DNA from: Staphylococcus lutrae
Lineage (GTDB): Bacteria > Bacillota > Bacilli > Staphylococcales > Staphylococcaceae
Direction: 5' to 3'
NCBI RefSeq assembly: GCF_002101335.1
Contig: NZ_CP020773.1
Location: forward strand, 1,612,001 to 1,676,000
DNA: 64,000 bases
Shown here one piece after another: positions 18,323-27,110 of this stretch (within the stretch, counting starts at the first letter, position 1; each line of letters opens with the position of its first letter). The notes beneath the pieces were generated by a model. The model saw only the letters and a list, made by a program, of their open reading frames with translations. It had not been told where the DNA came from and did not search any database. A program made the translations under genes and the position numbers.

Positions 18323-19039
18323 ATGAGACCTAACGATCGGACTTTATTGGAGAATGTTGAAGATTATTTTACACATAAAGGTGTTGCACCTAATTTAATT
18401 GATGATGTGAAAGAAAATTTGAGAAAAGATATTCAAAAGTCAGAAGCAGAAGATAAAGACTATATTGAATATCGTCAAAAGTCTCCAGCTGAGATTATAT
18501 TAACGATTCAAAAAAACTTATTTATTATACAGTTTAATCCTGTCGTATTCTTTATTATTAATTTTATTTTGATCTCTTCTCTATATGATAAACAATTGAT
18601 ACCTTTTGGTGCGGCGACGGGATTATCGTTGGTATATATGTTTGTTATTTTACCGATATCAATCATTATCTATACACGCATCATGCATAAAAATTACTTA
18701 TATCGAAATAAATTAGAAAGTTATGCTGGCGGAGCGTTAGCCATTATCGCGGTCATTTTGATTTTAATGAATGCGTTTGACTTTTACTTAGGCATTCATG
18801 TTGTCACACAATATATGCATATGGTCATTGCGCTAATTGGATTGATGGTGACAGCTTTTGGTCTATATCGCAAATATTTAGAGTATACAGGAATCGGATT
18901 ATTGCTACTTCAGAAAACCATTGATGTCATCGTGCCAGATGAGCAAGCCGCACAACTGATTTCTATTGCGATTTGGGTGATGATTTTAGTGCTTATTATT
19001 TTTTACACAATAGAATTATCGACTAGAAAAAAGTCCTAA
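18323..19039 (+). CDS. multi-pass membrane protein, unknown function
   Basis: 238 residues. A soluble, charged N-terminal segment of about 60 residues (LENVEDYFTHKGV..., resembling the helical cytoplasmic segment of other DUF1129-like membrane proteins) is followed by about six hydrophobic segments. ATG with GGAGG upstream. Convergent with sarA across two terminators. It may be a membrane sensor or an accessory protein; no function is assigned. Confidence 0.65.
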   Translation: MRPNDRTLLENVEDYFTHKGVAPNLIDDVKENLRKDIQKSEAEDKDYIEYRQKSPAEIILTIQKNLFIIQFNPVVFFIINFILISSLYDKQLIPFGAATGLSLVYMFVILPISIIIYTRIMHKNYLYRNKLESYAGGALAIIAVILILMNAFDFYLGIHVVTQYMHMVIALIGLMVTAFGLYRKYLEYTGIGLLLLQKTIDVIVPDEQAAQLISIAIWVMILVLIIFYTIELSTRKKS

Positions 19040-19078
19040 TGACATAGAAAAACGCTTTAGAAATATAGGGTGATCGAT

Positions 19079-19119
19079 CGGACGAGTGGGATGGATTAGT
19101 TTATTTCACTCGTCCGTTT
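19079..19119 (+). terminator. terminator after the membrane protein gene
   Basis: Stem CGGACGAGTG (19079-19088) and CACTCGTCCG (19107-19116) followed by TTTG. Confidence 0.7.
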
Positions 19120-19200
19120 GTGTTTGATAATGTAAAAATGTTTATCATCTGCGTCATTATTTGAAATCGCGATTGGAATTATATATATCTTTTCACAACA

Positions 19201-19247
19201 AAAAACCATGCGACATCAGTGTGATGGCTGATGCTGCATGGTTTTTT
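19201..19247. terminator. terminator 3' of sarA, bidirectional
   Basis: AAAAACCATGC/GCATGGTTTTTT with an inner ACATCAG/CTGATG pairing. The A- and T-tracts allow termination in both directions; on the minus strand it lies 33 bases after the sarA stop. Confidence 0.8.
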
Positions 19248-19279
19248 GATCATTTCTATTCTGTAGGTGTTTCTTGTGA

Positions 19280-19651
19280 TTATTGTGGTCTAATATCGGT
19301 AGATTTGATTGTATCATTCACGCGATTTAATAACGCATCGATTTTTTCACGTTGTTGATCATTGATTAAAATAAGCACAGTTCGCTCATCGTTTTCATTT
19401 CGTCGTTTGTCGAAGTATCCTTCTTGAGATAAATTTTTAACCGCTTTAACGACTTGTGGTTGTTTGTAGTTTAAGTTGTTAATAATATCTTTTAAGTAAT
19501 ACTCCTCTTCTATTCTATAGCTTAAGTGTGTTAAAACAGCAAACTCCTCAAAGCTAATTTTAAATTCCTTTTTGATCACGCTCTTTAATCTATCCGCATA
19601 AGTCACCATAGATAACAATTCAAAACAATCTTTAACTCTTGTAACAGCCAT
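19280..19651 (-). CDS. sarA: SarA global virulence regulator
   Basis: 123 residues from the second ATG (19651). Choosing it puts GGGAGG eight bases upstream, whereas the first ATG would be only two bases from it. The sequence is very close to S. aureus Sar[14 protein letters not shown] at the N-terminus, the helix-turn-helix [20 protein letters not shown] and the winged segment [14 protein letters not shown]. SarA is a small winged-helix dimer that binds AT-rich DNA and controls agr, proteases, toxins and biofilm genes. The protease array at the left of this window is a plausible target (inference). Confidence 0.96.
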   Translation of the reverse strand: MAVTRVKDCFELLSMVTYADRLKSVIKKEFKISFEEFAVLTHLSYRIEEEYYLKDIINNLNYKQPQVVKAVKNLSQEGYFDKRRNENDERTVLILINDQQREKIDALLNRVNDTIKSTDIRPQ

Positions 19652-19938
19652 TCGCATAACCTCCCATATATATTACCCTTAACGTGATGAAATGTAATAA
19701 AAACTCTACATTTCTAGAAAATCCCAATAACATCTTATATTATAGCAAACAAAGTGTGCCTCACACCACAAAAACGCACTAGTATAAATTATAATATATT
19801 TTTTAACATCCGAATTATTTAATATATTATATCTAATTGGTAAACATTTGTAAAATAAGACGCTTCAACATTTCACAACGCTTAAATGTTAAAGAAATAA
19901 ATTCAAACGCCTCAATATAAGTTGTTATATATGTTTAC

Positions 19939-19964
19939 ATACCCATAATTTGCATAAAAATAAC
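19939..19964 (-). promoter_or_regulatory. sigma-B-type promoter upstream of sarA (P3-like)
   Basis: On the minus strand GTTATT (19964-19959), a 14-base spacer, and GGGTAT (19944-19939) match the sigma-B consensus. It lies about 290 bases before sarA. S. aureus sarA is known to have a sigma-B-dependent P3 promoter in its leader, so this is the probable counterpart. Confidence 0.75.
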
Positions 19965-21080
19965 TAAAAAGATGTGAAAAAGTAAAAATGTATTTAAAGT
20001 TGCGTTTAACTTGGTTTAAAAATATTTGCATTGGGATTCTTAACAACTTTTTAGCCAATAAAAACGCATTTATTAATTTAAAAGTTGCTTGTTTATTCTA
20101 TCATAATTTATTATTCGATTGATGTATTTACTGTTTTTATATATAACAATTGAGTGATGATTGGGCGAGTATTTGAGTTGAAAAAAGCAATGAGGATATG
20201 CCTTTTTAGTGTTGAAATCATAGGGTGAAAAGGAGTGATTATTTTGCTTTAATAATGAATTGATATACGGAATCTCTTCCATATTATCATGTTAAAATGA
20301 GAGTGAAATCATAGAAATAACAGTTATTTTTTAACTATTAAAATATGAGAGTTGGCCGAGAAGCGTTCACCATTTGAGTTGGAAATATTGATCAGAAAGA
20401 GGAAAGATTGAATATAAAACACGTTGTACAATTAAGTTCTAATTTGTGCGCTTTTATGGAAAATCTAGTCGATAAATTTTATGCAAATGCACAATAGGAA
20501 TAATTGGATGAGGGATTGCTATTGCCGTGAAACGGCTTCATTGCTTTATTTTAAAGTCATTGTTATCATTGAAACATCACTATAACTGAATACACTAGTT
20601 TGAAGAATGAGGCATGCGATTAAAGGCAGGTATCGGTGTGAATTCTGTAACCATAAGCGTTTTTGAACTTCTTCACTACGCAATTGAGCATGCGTGCTAA
20701 AGTTGTTTGATAAAGAAGACGATGAGGAAAAGGATTGTTCGCGACTGAAAAATGGGAAGGAAAAGTTATTTTATTGTGTATCGTGTCAATGTCAGAATCA
20801 TTTTGAGACATTCGATATCATTATAAAAGGGTAGCATGTTAAAGGATAGACATCATTTTAATAAACGATTGCTAAGTAAATGACAATTTATATTATAATG
20901 ATATAAAATATTTTTCCATCGTAAATCAAAATCACATATATTTATTTGTAAAGTTTGAGATTATATGTAATATCTTTATATTAATATGCATTTTATTTTG
21001 ATAATAATTAATGAAACGCAAAATATAGCTAAAGATTTGCAATATTTTGTTAAAAATTTTACATATATAGGTGAAAATCA
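19965..21080. other. long AT-rich leader region upstream of sarA
   Basis: About 1.1 kb without a convincing gene. Two short minus-strand frames (69 and 63 codons) lack ribosome sites and recognisable products. In S. aureus the corresponding region holds several sarA promoters and binding sites, so this is probably regulatory. Strong A/T runs are present throughout. Confidence 0.5.
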
Positions 21081-21088
21081 AAAATATC
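21081..21088. repeat. target site duplication, left copy
   Basis: AAAATATC immediately left of the insertion sequence is repeated exactly at 22577-22584. An 8-bp duplication is the norm for ISL3-family elements. Confidence 0.9.
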
Positions 21089-22576
21089 GGCTCTTTGTCA
21101 ACGTCGGTTGGTGAAGAAATATCGTACTAAGTGGCAATTTTTTGTTGCTTAGTACGTTTTTTATATTCACTTACGTATAACCTTGAAATAATTAAAATCC
21201 TATTTCTAAAGTTATAAAAATTTCTATAACCATAAGAGACACGCTTAATAAGCTTTATTTTATTGTTAATACCTTCAATTGGACCATTGGTCAAATGAGG
21301 ATTTTGAATCGTATTTGAAATATAAGGTATATATTTTATGAGTGTGTTAATAACACGTTTGAGTCCATTTGAAATATTTAAACTCTTCGAACGTTGTAAT
21401 GCTTCCTCTAATTGTTCAATGTTATTTGATCTTAGAGTTTCTAGAATATGATGTCCTGCTTCATACGTTAATTGGAATTCTTCATCAAAAGTTAACAAGA
21501 ATTGTACTAAACTATACTGACTATGCCATGTATTAAAAAGTCTGAACGAGTGATAGTGGACTCTGTCTAATTCAATTGGAGATTTTAATAAAAGCTTCCA
21601 ATACCGTTTTAATTTATTGTACTTGGGTTTTTCTCTAGTCTTAAAACTATTCATTGTTTTAACGCGACTGTGATTGATTTCACGGTTAACCGCTTGAACA
21701 ATATGAAAACGGTCTAAGATAATATCTGCATTGGGAAATAATGATTGAATTAGCGACATGTATGGTGGATACATATCAATAGAAACACTTTTAACTCCTT
21801 CACGCTGCTTTCTTGAGAATCTTAAAAAGTATTCTTCCAACTTGAACTTACGTCGATCTGGCAAGATATCAATAATATCATGCGTGATACTATCACAGTA
21901 TATAAAGCTCATAGAGCTGTCGACATCATTAGTTGACTTAAATTCATCAAAGGATAAATGTTGGGGCAATATATCACTAGGTTGTGTTTTTACTGCTTCC
22001 CCTAGGTCTTTCAAATACCGATGAACAGTTGAAGGTGAAACTAAAACACTATTCGCTATATCTTTTTCAGATATGACAGTGGCGAGCTTTCTCGTCACCA
22101 TTAGTTTTACGTCATTAGAAATTGTACAACGCGGTTCTATATATGGTGTTTTAGCCGTAAAAGTTTGACCACAAGCTTTACAATAGAAGCGTTGCTTTTT
22201 TAACACAAGATAACTAGGCCTTTCAAGAATAAGCCCCATATACACTCTTGTACTGCGAAAGCCATTTTTAATAACTGTGTGTTGCTCATTCTTGATACCA
22301 CAACACTCACAACCTTTAGGTTGATAAGTTAAAACCCCTTTATAAAACAATGATTGAACGTTCTTGAAGGTTTGAATACCTAAACATTCAGTGATTTTTA
22401 AATTTGATACTTTTATTCCAATCATTTCTGATATATCATTATACATAGGCACGAATATCTCTCCTTAATTTGTTGGTTTTGTCACTTACAATTATAGAGA
22501 TATTTGTGCTATTTTTGAATTTAAAACAAAAATAACGGCCAGTGAAAAACTCACCAACCGTTAAAAGTATAGAACC
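21089..22576 (-). mobile_element. complete ISL3-family insertion sequence
   Basis: 1488 bp. Imperfect 26-bp terminal inverted repeats: the left end starts GGCTCT and the right end (reverse complement) starts GGTTCT, both finishing CGGTTGGTGA, with 16 of 26 positions identical. The element carries one intact transposase gene and is flanked by an 8-bp direct repeat, so it looks recently inserted and probably active. It lies between the sarA leader and the DMT permease gene. Confidence 0.93.
21127..22452 (-). CDS. ISL3-family transposase
   Basis: 441 residues, full length. N-terminal zinc-binding region with paired cysteines (CECCGIKN and FYCKACGQTF), a helix-turn-helix (VISEKDIANSVLVSPSTVHRYL), then the DDE catalytic core with Asp in HLSFDEFK, Asp in VSIDMYPPY and Glu in NGPIEGINNKIK. 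It ends 38 bases inside the left terminal repeat. No frameshift or internal stop is present. Confidence 0.93.
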   Translation of the reverse strand: MPMYNDISEMIGIKVSNLKITECLGIQTFKNVQSLFYKGVLTYQPKGCECCGIKNEQHTVIKNGFRSTRVYMGLILERPSYLVLKKQRFYCKACGQTFTAKTPYIEPRCTISNDVKLMVTRKLATVISEKDIANSVLVSPSTVHRYLKDLGEAVKTQPSDILPQHLSFDEFKSTNDVDSSMSFIYCDSITHDIIDILPDRRKFKLEEYFLRFSRKQREGVKSVSIDMYPPYMSLIQSLFPNADIILDRFHIVQAVNREINHSRVKTMNSFKTREKPKYNKLKRYWKLLLKSPIELDRVHYHSFRLFNTWHSQYSLVQFLLTFDEEFQLTYEAGHHILETLRSNNIEQLEEALQRSKSLNISNGLKRVINTLIKYIPYISNTIQNPHLTNGPIEGINNKIKLIKRVSYGYRNFYNFRNRILIISRLYVSEYKKRTKQQKIAT

Positions 22577-22584
22577 AAAATATC
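22577..22584. repeat. target site duplication, right copy
   Basis: AAAATATC, identical to 21081-21088, marks the right junction of the insertion sequence. Confidence 0.9.
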
Positions 22585-22617
22585 ATCTGATTCTCTCACC
22601 ATACAATTGAGGGATAT

Positions 22618-22634
22618 AGATGATATTTTTGATT
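22618..22634 (-). terminator. right arm of a terminator-like hairpin split by the insertion sequence
   Basis: AGATGATATTTTTGATT here is the exact complement of the sequence formed by 21076-21088 plus 22585-22588 once the insertion and one duplication copy are removed. The restored hairpin (17-bp stem) lay just downstream of the minus-strand DMT gene and probably ended its transcript. Confidence 0.65.
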
Positions 22635-22660
22635 ATTTACCTATAAAGTTTATGACCATA

Positions 22661-23599
22661 TTAGTTGAATTGAATGATTGCAATGGCAATGATGATGAGG
22701 CTCAATCCTAATAAACGCGGCTTTGTGATAGAGCGTGAAGGTAAACCGAGAAGCCCCAAGTGATCGATGAACGCACCCGCAATCATTTGACCGAGCATGA
22801 CGGTAATGAGTGTCAAAGTGACGCCGATATGAGGCGTTAAGATAATATTGGTCGTTACAAAAATGCCACCGAGCGCGCCTCCGATAAAATGCCACCATTT
22901 TAATGACCCGTGTGAGGGGACAGTGGATTTTATAGTGAAACGCTTATGTACAAATGCTGTTAAAAGTGTTAATGCGATTGCCCCAACTGTAAATGATATG
23001 AGTGAGGAAAAATAGGGCGAATTTAAAGTTTGGCCGAGATGGCTGTTGACCGCTGTTTGTATTGGAGGTGCAAAGCCGATGACAACGGCAAACGCAATCC
23101 ATAAAAAGTGATGTTGAGATTGTGGGGTTAATGATGACTTTCTTTTTAAATTCATAAAAACAATTCCAATGAGTAGTAATAGTATGCCTAGCACTTTCAT
23201 CATGGATAGGGTCTGTACGTGTACATGAAACCACCCATATGTATCGATGAGGACGCTCATCAGCACTTGCCCTGTAATACTGGAAACGACCGTTAATGAT
23301 GCGCCAATACGAGAGAGCAATAATATGTTTCCAGTTAAAAAGACAACGCCCATCAATCCACCTATGTACCAATAGTAATCAAAACGATAATGTTTGAAAG
23401 CTGAAATAGAAAAATGACCGGGATTCAATATGAGGTTCATCCCAATCAACCATAAAACACCAGTAGAAAACGATATAGCCGAAGCGAAGAGGGTAGATTG
23501 TGTGTAGCGACTTAATTGCGTATTAATTGATGTTTGCACGGGGATCACAGCCCCGGCGAATAGACCTAAAATGAGCAACAGCGAAATCATAAAAACCAC
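22661..23599 (-). CDS. DMT-superfamily transporter, DUF606/YdcZ duplicated type
   Basis: 312 residues, about ten membrane helices arranged as two homologous halves (first half GLFAGAVIPVQTSINTQL..., second half FAPPIQTAVNSHLGQTL...). This internal duplication and the VQTSINTQL/IQTAVNSHL repeats mark the YdcZ (DUF606) branch of drug/metabolite transporters. The substrate is unknown. It lies between the insertion sequence and a small conserved gene. Confidence 0.82.
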   Translation of the reverse strand: MVFMISLLLILGLFAGAVIPVQTSINTQLSRYTQSTLFASAISFSTGVLWLIGMNLILNPGHFSISAFKHYRFDYYWYIGGLMGVVFLTGNILLLSRIGASLTVVSSITGQVLMSVLIDTYGWFHVHVQTLSMMKVLGILLLLIGIVFMNLKRKSSLTPQSQHHFLWIAFAVVIGFAPPIQTAVNSHLGQTLNSPYFSSLISFTVGAIALTLLTAFVHKRFTIKSTVPSHGSLKWWHFIGGALGGIFVTTNIILTPHIGVTLTLITVMLGQMIAGAFIDHLGLLGLPSRSITKPRLLGLSLIIIAIAIIQFN

Positions 23600-23781
23600 G
23601 ACCTTAAACTATAATGTGTGACTAGTATAACAAAAAGTTGTATATTTAGGGGCGATTTTATTGTATTGTTTACTGAAGATATGTTAAGTTATTTTTCGAT
23701 AAAAGTTCTAATTTATTTTTGTCAATCAACATAAGTCATCGTACAGTCGGATGGCTTATATAAAAGGAAAGTTGTGATTAT

Positions 23782-24024
23782 TTGAAGGAACATGAAATTG
23801 TACGCGTGATTAATGAACATTTGTTTTTCATTAACGTCAATGCGACATCAAATCTTCAAGAAGGACAGTATGTAGAAGTGTTGAATCCTCTGAAATCTTA
23901 CAAGACATTGGCGCGTATTGATGAAGTGTTTGAAAAATATGCGATATGTCAAAAGCTTGGAAAATATAAAGTGTTTTATGGAGACGAAGTACGAATTCGT
24001 CCATGTCACTCAGCGAATATGTGA
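23782..24024 (+). CDS. small conserved staphylococcal protein, unknown function
   Basis: 80 residues from a TTG start with AAAGGAAAG about 10 bases upstream. The sequence looks like a small beta-rich domain (HEIVRVINEHLFFINVNA, EGQYVEVLNPLKSYK, KVFYGDEVRIRPC), a genuine protein by composition and codon pattern. No domain was recognised. Confidence 0.6.
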   Translation: MKEHEIVRVINEHLFFINVNATSNLQEGQYVEVLNPLKSYKTLARIDEVFEKYAICQKLGKYKVFYGDEVRIRPCHSANM

Positions 24025-24391
24025 GTGGAGTCGGATGCTTCCCCCTTTATAGATCGTTTGCTTGACGATGTATGCCCTTGGTCATTTTCATTTCATCCAC
24101 AACGTGTTATTGTCCAAGCGTGTAAGGATGGACGTCTCTCGACCTAAAAATAACAGCATAACATGTTAGTATGACTTAAATGTATTTCGCATGTTTATAT
24201 CAATCGGACGCATGTCCTGATATGGGGTGATAGGCCGTGTCGTAGTGTGAAAAGCAACGGCTGCACATCATTTGAATAGATGGATGAATTAAAGCTTATA
24301 GACGTTATTTTGAACAAGTAATACTAAAAATTTGTCTTGATACAAAAAGAACGAGGTCCGCTATAGGAGCGACCTCGTTCAATATGAAAAG
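24025..24391. other. intergenic region 3' of two convergent small genes
   Basis: No gene seen. It contains the terminator at 24349-24380. The rest has no recognised signal. Confidence 0.4.
24349..24380 (-). terminator. terminator after the DUF2922 gene
   Basis: Perfect ten-base arms GAACGAGGTC (24349-24358) and GACCTCGTTC (24371-24380), followed on the minus strand by a T-rich tract. Confidence 0.75.
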
Positions 24392-24607
24392 TTAGAACAA
24401 AACGACAATGGATTTATCGATAAGATGTGCGCTTGCAGCTTGTTGGATGCGTCCATTATTTGTTTTTAGTAACCCTAATGACACTAAGTTTTGTGCTTGC
24501 GTCTCAACCATCTCTTTCGTAACAGACGTTTGAATATTGGGTAACGTTAATTTGAAGTTTTTTTGCAGTGCATCAGTGAAAGTGATTTCTAAAGTTTTAG
24601 TATTCAT
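24392..24607 (-). CDS. DUF2922 family small protein
   Basis: 71 residues. Matches the DUF2922 family of small Firmicutes proteins (KTLEITFTDALQKNFKLTLPN...). It follows the DUF1659 gene by 17 bases; this pair is usually found together. Function is unknown. A GGGAGG-type site precedes the ATG. Confidence 0.75.
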   Translation of the reverse strand: MNTKTLEITFTDALQKNFKLTLPNIQTSVTKEMVETQAQNLVSLGLLKTNNGRIQQAASAHLIDKSIVVLF

Positions 24608-24624
24608 CTTGTATTGTCCTCCCG

Positions 24625-24828
24625 TTATTGGATGATTTCGGATGTCAAAAGTTCAATTGTGTCATACGTTTCTCCAGTCAATGTTTCAATAATTTGACTG
24701 AACTTTTTCAAATCTTCGTGTGTTGCGTCATTTTGTAATTGCGTAAAGCGACGAGACGTTTTTTTGATTTTCCCTTCAGGTGATGTTGTTGTTTGCGTCA
24801 GAATAAGTGTTAAGTGATTCATGTTCAT
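24625..24828 (-). CDS. DUF1659 family small protein
   Basis: 67 residues, DUF1659-like: HLTLILTQTT at the N-terminus and a helix with TLTGETYDTIELLTSEII. First gene of the two-gene unit with the DUF2922 gene; AAAGGAGGTCAG precedes it. Function unknown. Confidence 0.75.
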   Translation of the reverse strand: MNMNHLTLILTQTTTSPEGKIKKTSRRFTQLQNDATHEDLKKFSQIIETLTGETYDTIELLTSEIIQ

Positions 24829-25350
24829 GTTTCTGACCTCCTTTCACTTTATATATCGAATAAAGAAAGAAAAAAGCACACCCATCATCATTATTTTTTA
24901 ATGCAATGCGTATACGAGTTCAGTACATATCCGTTATATAAGAGAAAATCGTGAATGTGTGTCGGCGTTACGTAAAAAGGACATTAACCGAAGTTGATTG
25001 GAACGTAAGGTACGACTCTTGCGGGGATAGCATGAGTCTTGAGACCCCGCAGGAAGTGAACTTCTTCCGAGGAGGCTCAAGTCATACCCGCAGAAAGCGT
25101 CCACCTGTAGTGGAAATGAACGGGTTTAGAAAGCAACATAAAAGGCATAACCGTGAAACTCACGACTATGCCAAATTTTTTAAAACTACTCATCACTATC
25201 AGCATCACACTACAAGTGAAGTACCACTTTCAGCGGACGATTTTTGATATCAAGGCGTGAATCTTATCATTTAAGCGCTAAGCAATATCCATGTGAGAAT
25301 CGGTTTAAATTTACGGCGTTTATTGAATCCAAGTGACAAGGCTATCGTTT
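24829..25350 (-). other. region downstream of mntC, site of a possible 3'-UTR-derived RNA
   Basis: 522 bases between the DUF1659 gene and the mntC stop. No protein gene. In S. aureus the sRNA RsaC is processed from the long 3' UTR of mntABC, which occupies the same position; that is established for S. aureus and only inferred here. No clear terminator follows the mntC stop directly, so a long 3' UTR is possible. A folded repeat lies inside it. Confidence 0.35.
24990..25125. repeat. dispersed structured repeat of Bacillales type
   Basis: A GC-richer block with repeated internal pairing: GCGGGG (25021-25026) with CCCCGC (25045-25050), and GAAGT/ACTTC-like and TCCGAGGAGGCTCAAG segments. It resembles the widespread dispersed repeat of Bacillales whose core reads like TGAGACCCCGCAGG and AAAGCGTCCACCTG, recalled as a general pattern. 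A 98-codon plus-strand frame across it is probably not a real gene. Confidence 0.6.
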
Positions 25351-26274
25351 TTATTGCATGCTCTGATGAATCGTTTCAATATTTGATTTCATCATTTTGT
25401 AATAAGAGTCTCCGTTGCTTCCTTCTTTACCAATTGAATCTGTGTAAACAGTACCGAATATTTTCGCTCCTGTTTCTTCACCGAGGCTTTTCATGCTTTT
25501 ATCGCTTACACTTGTTTCAAGTAACAGGTTTTTAATTTGATGTTTTTTCACGAAATCAATCGCTTGTTTCATTTGTGAAGGTGTGCCTTGGTTTTCAGTA
25601 TTGATTTCCCAAATATAGCCGGGAGTCACGTCATATTGTTGTGCAAAGTATTTAAATGCACCTTCACTTGTAATCATGACACGCTTTTCTTTTGGAATGT
25701 CATTGAATTTATCTTTACTTTCTTGATTTAATGTTTTAAGTTCTTTTAAATAGCTTGTTCCTTGTTTATCAAAATCTTGTTTGTGTTTAGAATCTGCTTT
25801 TTCAACAGCAGCTTTAATATTTTCTACATATTGAATTCCATTGTCTAAACTCAACCAAGCATGAGGGTCAATATTGTGTTCAGATTTTTCTCCTTGTTTC
25901 AAGTAGATAGGGGTTACGTTTTTTGAAGCTTGAATGACTGTATCATCTTTTAAAGATTTATTTGCCTGTTTCAATGCTTTTTCAAACCAACCGTTTCCAC
26001 TTTCGAGATTAAAACCATTGTAAATGATAAGATCTGCATCTGTGAGTGCTTGAACGTCAGCAGGTTTGATTTCGTATTCGTGAGGATCTTGTCCAACAGG
26101 AACGATGCTGTGAATTTCAGCTTTGTCACCTGTAATGTTTTTCGTCATGTCATAGAGAATAGAGTTGGTTGTGACGATTTTTAATTTATGTGAAGTTTCT
26201 TGTTGTTTGAAGCCACAAGCTGTAAGTAACATTGTGAGAGAAAGCATAAATAACAATAAAGATTTTTTTATCAT
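25351..26274 (-). CDS. mntC: MntC manganese-binding lipoprotein
   Basis: 307 residues. Lipobox LLTACG near residue 20. Cluster A-I metal-binding fold with all four ligand zones visible: His in VGQDPHEYE, His in NIDPHAWL, Glu in TSEGAFKYF and Asp in VYTDSIG. It captures Mn(II) outside the cell for MntAB. The start overlaps the mntB stop by four bases. Confidence 0.94.
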   Translation of the reverse strand: MIKKSLLLFMLSLTMLLTACGFKQQETSHKLKIVTTNSILYDMTKNITGDKAEIHSIVPVGQDPHEYEIKPADVQALTDADLIIYNGFNLESGNGWFEKALKQANKSLKDDTVIQASKNVTPIYLKQGEKSEHNIDPHAWLSLDNGIQYVENIKAAVEKADSKHKQDFDKQGTSYLKELKTLNQESKDKFNDIPKEKRVMITSEGAFKYFAQQYDVTPGYIWEINTENQGTPSQMKQAIDFVKKHQIKNLLLETSVSDKSMKSLGEETGAKIFGTVYTDSIGKEGSNGDSYYKMMKSNIETIHQSMQ

Positions 26275-27110
26275 GATGTTTGAATAACTCCTTTATGTAA
26301 TTTGGATTTGAGTTTGATAATGCTAAATGTCAAGGCATACAATACGGCTGAGATCAGTACGATGACTGCACCACTCGGTAAATTGAGCTTGAAACTGATA
26401 TAGATACCTAGAGTCGAACTGATAACACTGAAAATGCTCGAAATGAGCATCATCGTTGATAGTTTTTTCGCAATCAAAAAAGCTGTAGACGCAGGTGTAA
26501 TGAGTAATGCGACAACTAAAATAACGCCGACCGTTTGGACACTGGCAACAATAACGAGGGCCAAGAGTAACATCATAAAATAATGGATGACTTTCGTATT
26601 GAGCCCGCTCATGCGACTAAATATAGGGTCGAATGTCGACATTTTGAGTGGTCGATATAAGATGAATATTAAAGCGAGTACAATCATGCTTACAAATAGA
26701 GTTGTATAGAATGCAGATTGAGTAATCGCGAGTATATTTCCAAATAGGATATGATATAAGTCTGTAGCGGAATGAATGACACTGATGAGTACGATGCCCA
26801 GCGCTAAAAAAGTAGTGAAAGTAATCCCAATGGCAGCATCTTTTTTCGTTTTTGAAGTATCAGAAATATAACCAATGATGATACTGCTTAACATCCCTGT
26901 AACGAGTGCACCGATAAACATCGGAATATGGATTAAAAATGACAGTGCAACACCAGGTAAGACGGCGTGACTCATTGCGTCTCCCATGAGTGATAAGCCT
27001 CTTAAAATAATTAAGCAACCGACGACACCACATACGATACCAACCAGTACAGCAGTCAACATGGCGCGAGATAAGAATTGATATTCAAAAAGGTGTTGAA
27101 CGAACGACAT
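26271..27110 (-). CDS. mntB: MntB manganese ABC transporter permease
   Basis: 279 residues with about eight to nine membrane segments, ABC-3 family. The conserved block RGLSLMGDAMSHAVLPGVALS is near residue 37. It forms the Mn(II) channel with MntA and MntC. Overlaps mntA by 26 bases, so the operon is mntA-mntB-mntC. Confidence 0.94.
   Translation of the reverse strand: MSFVQHLFEYQFLSRAMLTAVLVGIVCGVVGCLIILRGLSLMGDAMSHAVLPGVALSFLIHIPMFIGALVTGMLSSIIIGYISDTSKTKKDAAIGITFTTFLALGIVLISVIHSATDLYHILFGNILAITQSAFYTTLFVSMIVLALIFILYRPLKMSTFDPIFSRMSGLNTKVIHYFMMLLLALVIVASVQTVGVILVVALLITPASTAFLIAKKLSTMMLISSIFSVISSTLGIYISFKLNLPSGAVIVLISAVLYALTFSIIKLKSKLHKGVIQTS

Noticed and set aside
20073..20282. 69-codon minus-strand frame in the sarA leader
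   Set aside because: No ribosome binding site and no recognisable product; AT-rich leader DNA produces such frames by chance.
20620..20811. 63-codon minus-strand frame in the sarA leader
   Set aside because: No ribosome site or similarity. A transposase remnant was considered, but no convincing match could be made.
24951..25247. 98-codon plus-strand reading frame across the folded repeat
   Set aside because: It covers a structured dispersed repeat, has no ribosome site, and its composition is not protein-like.
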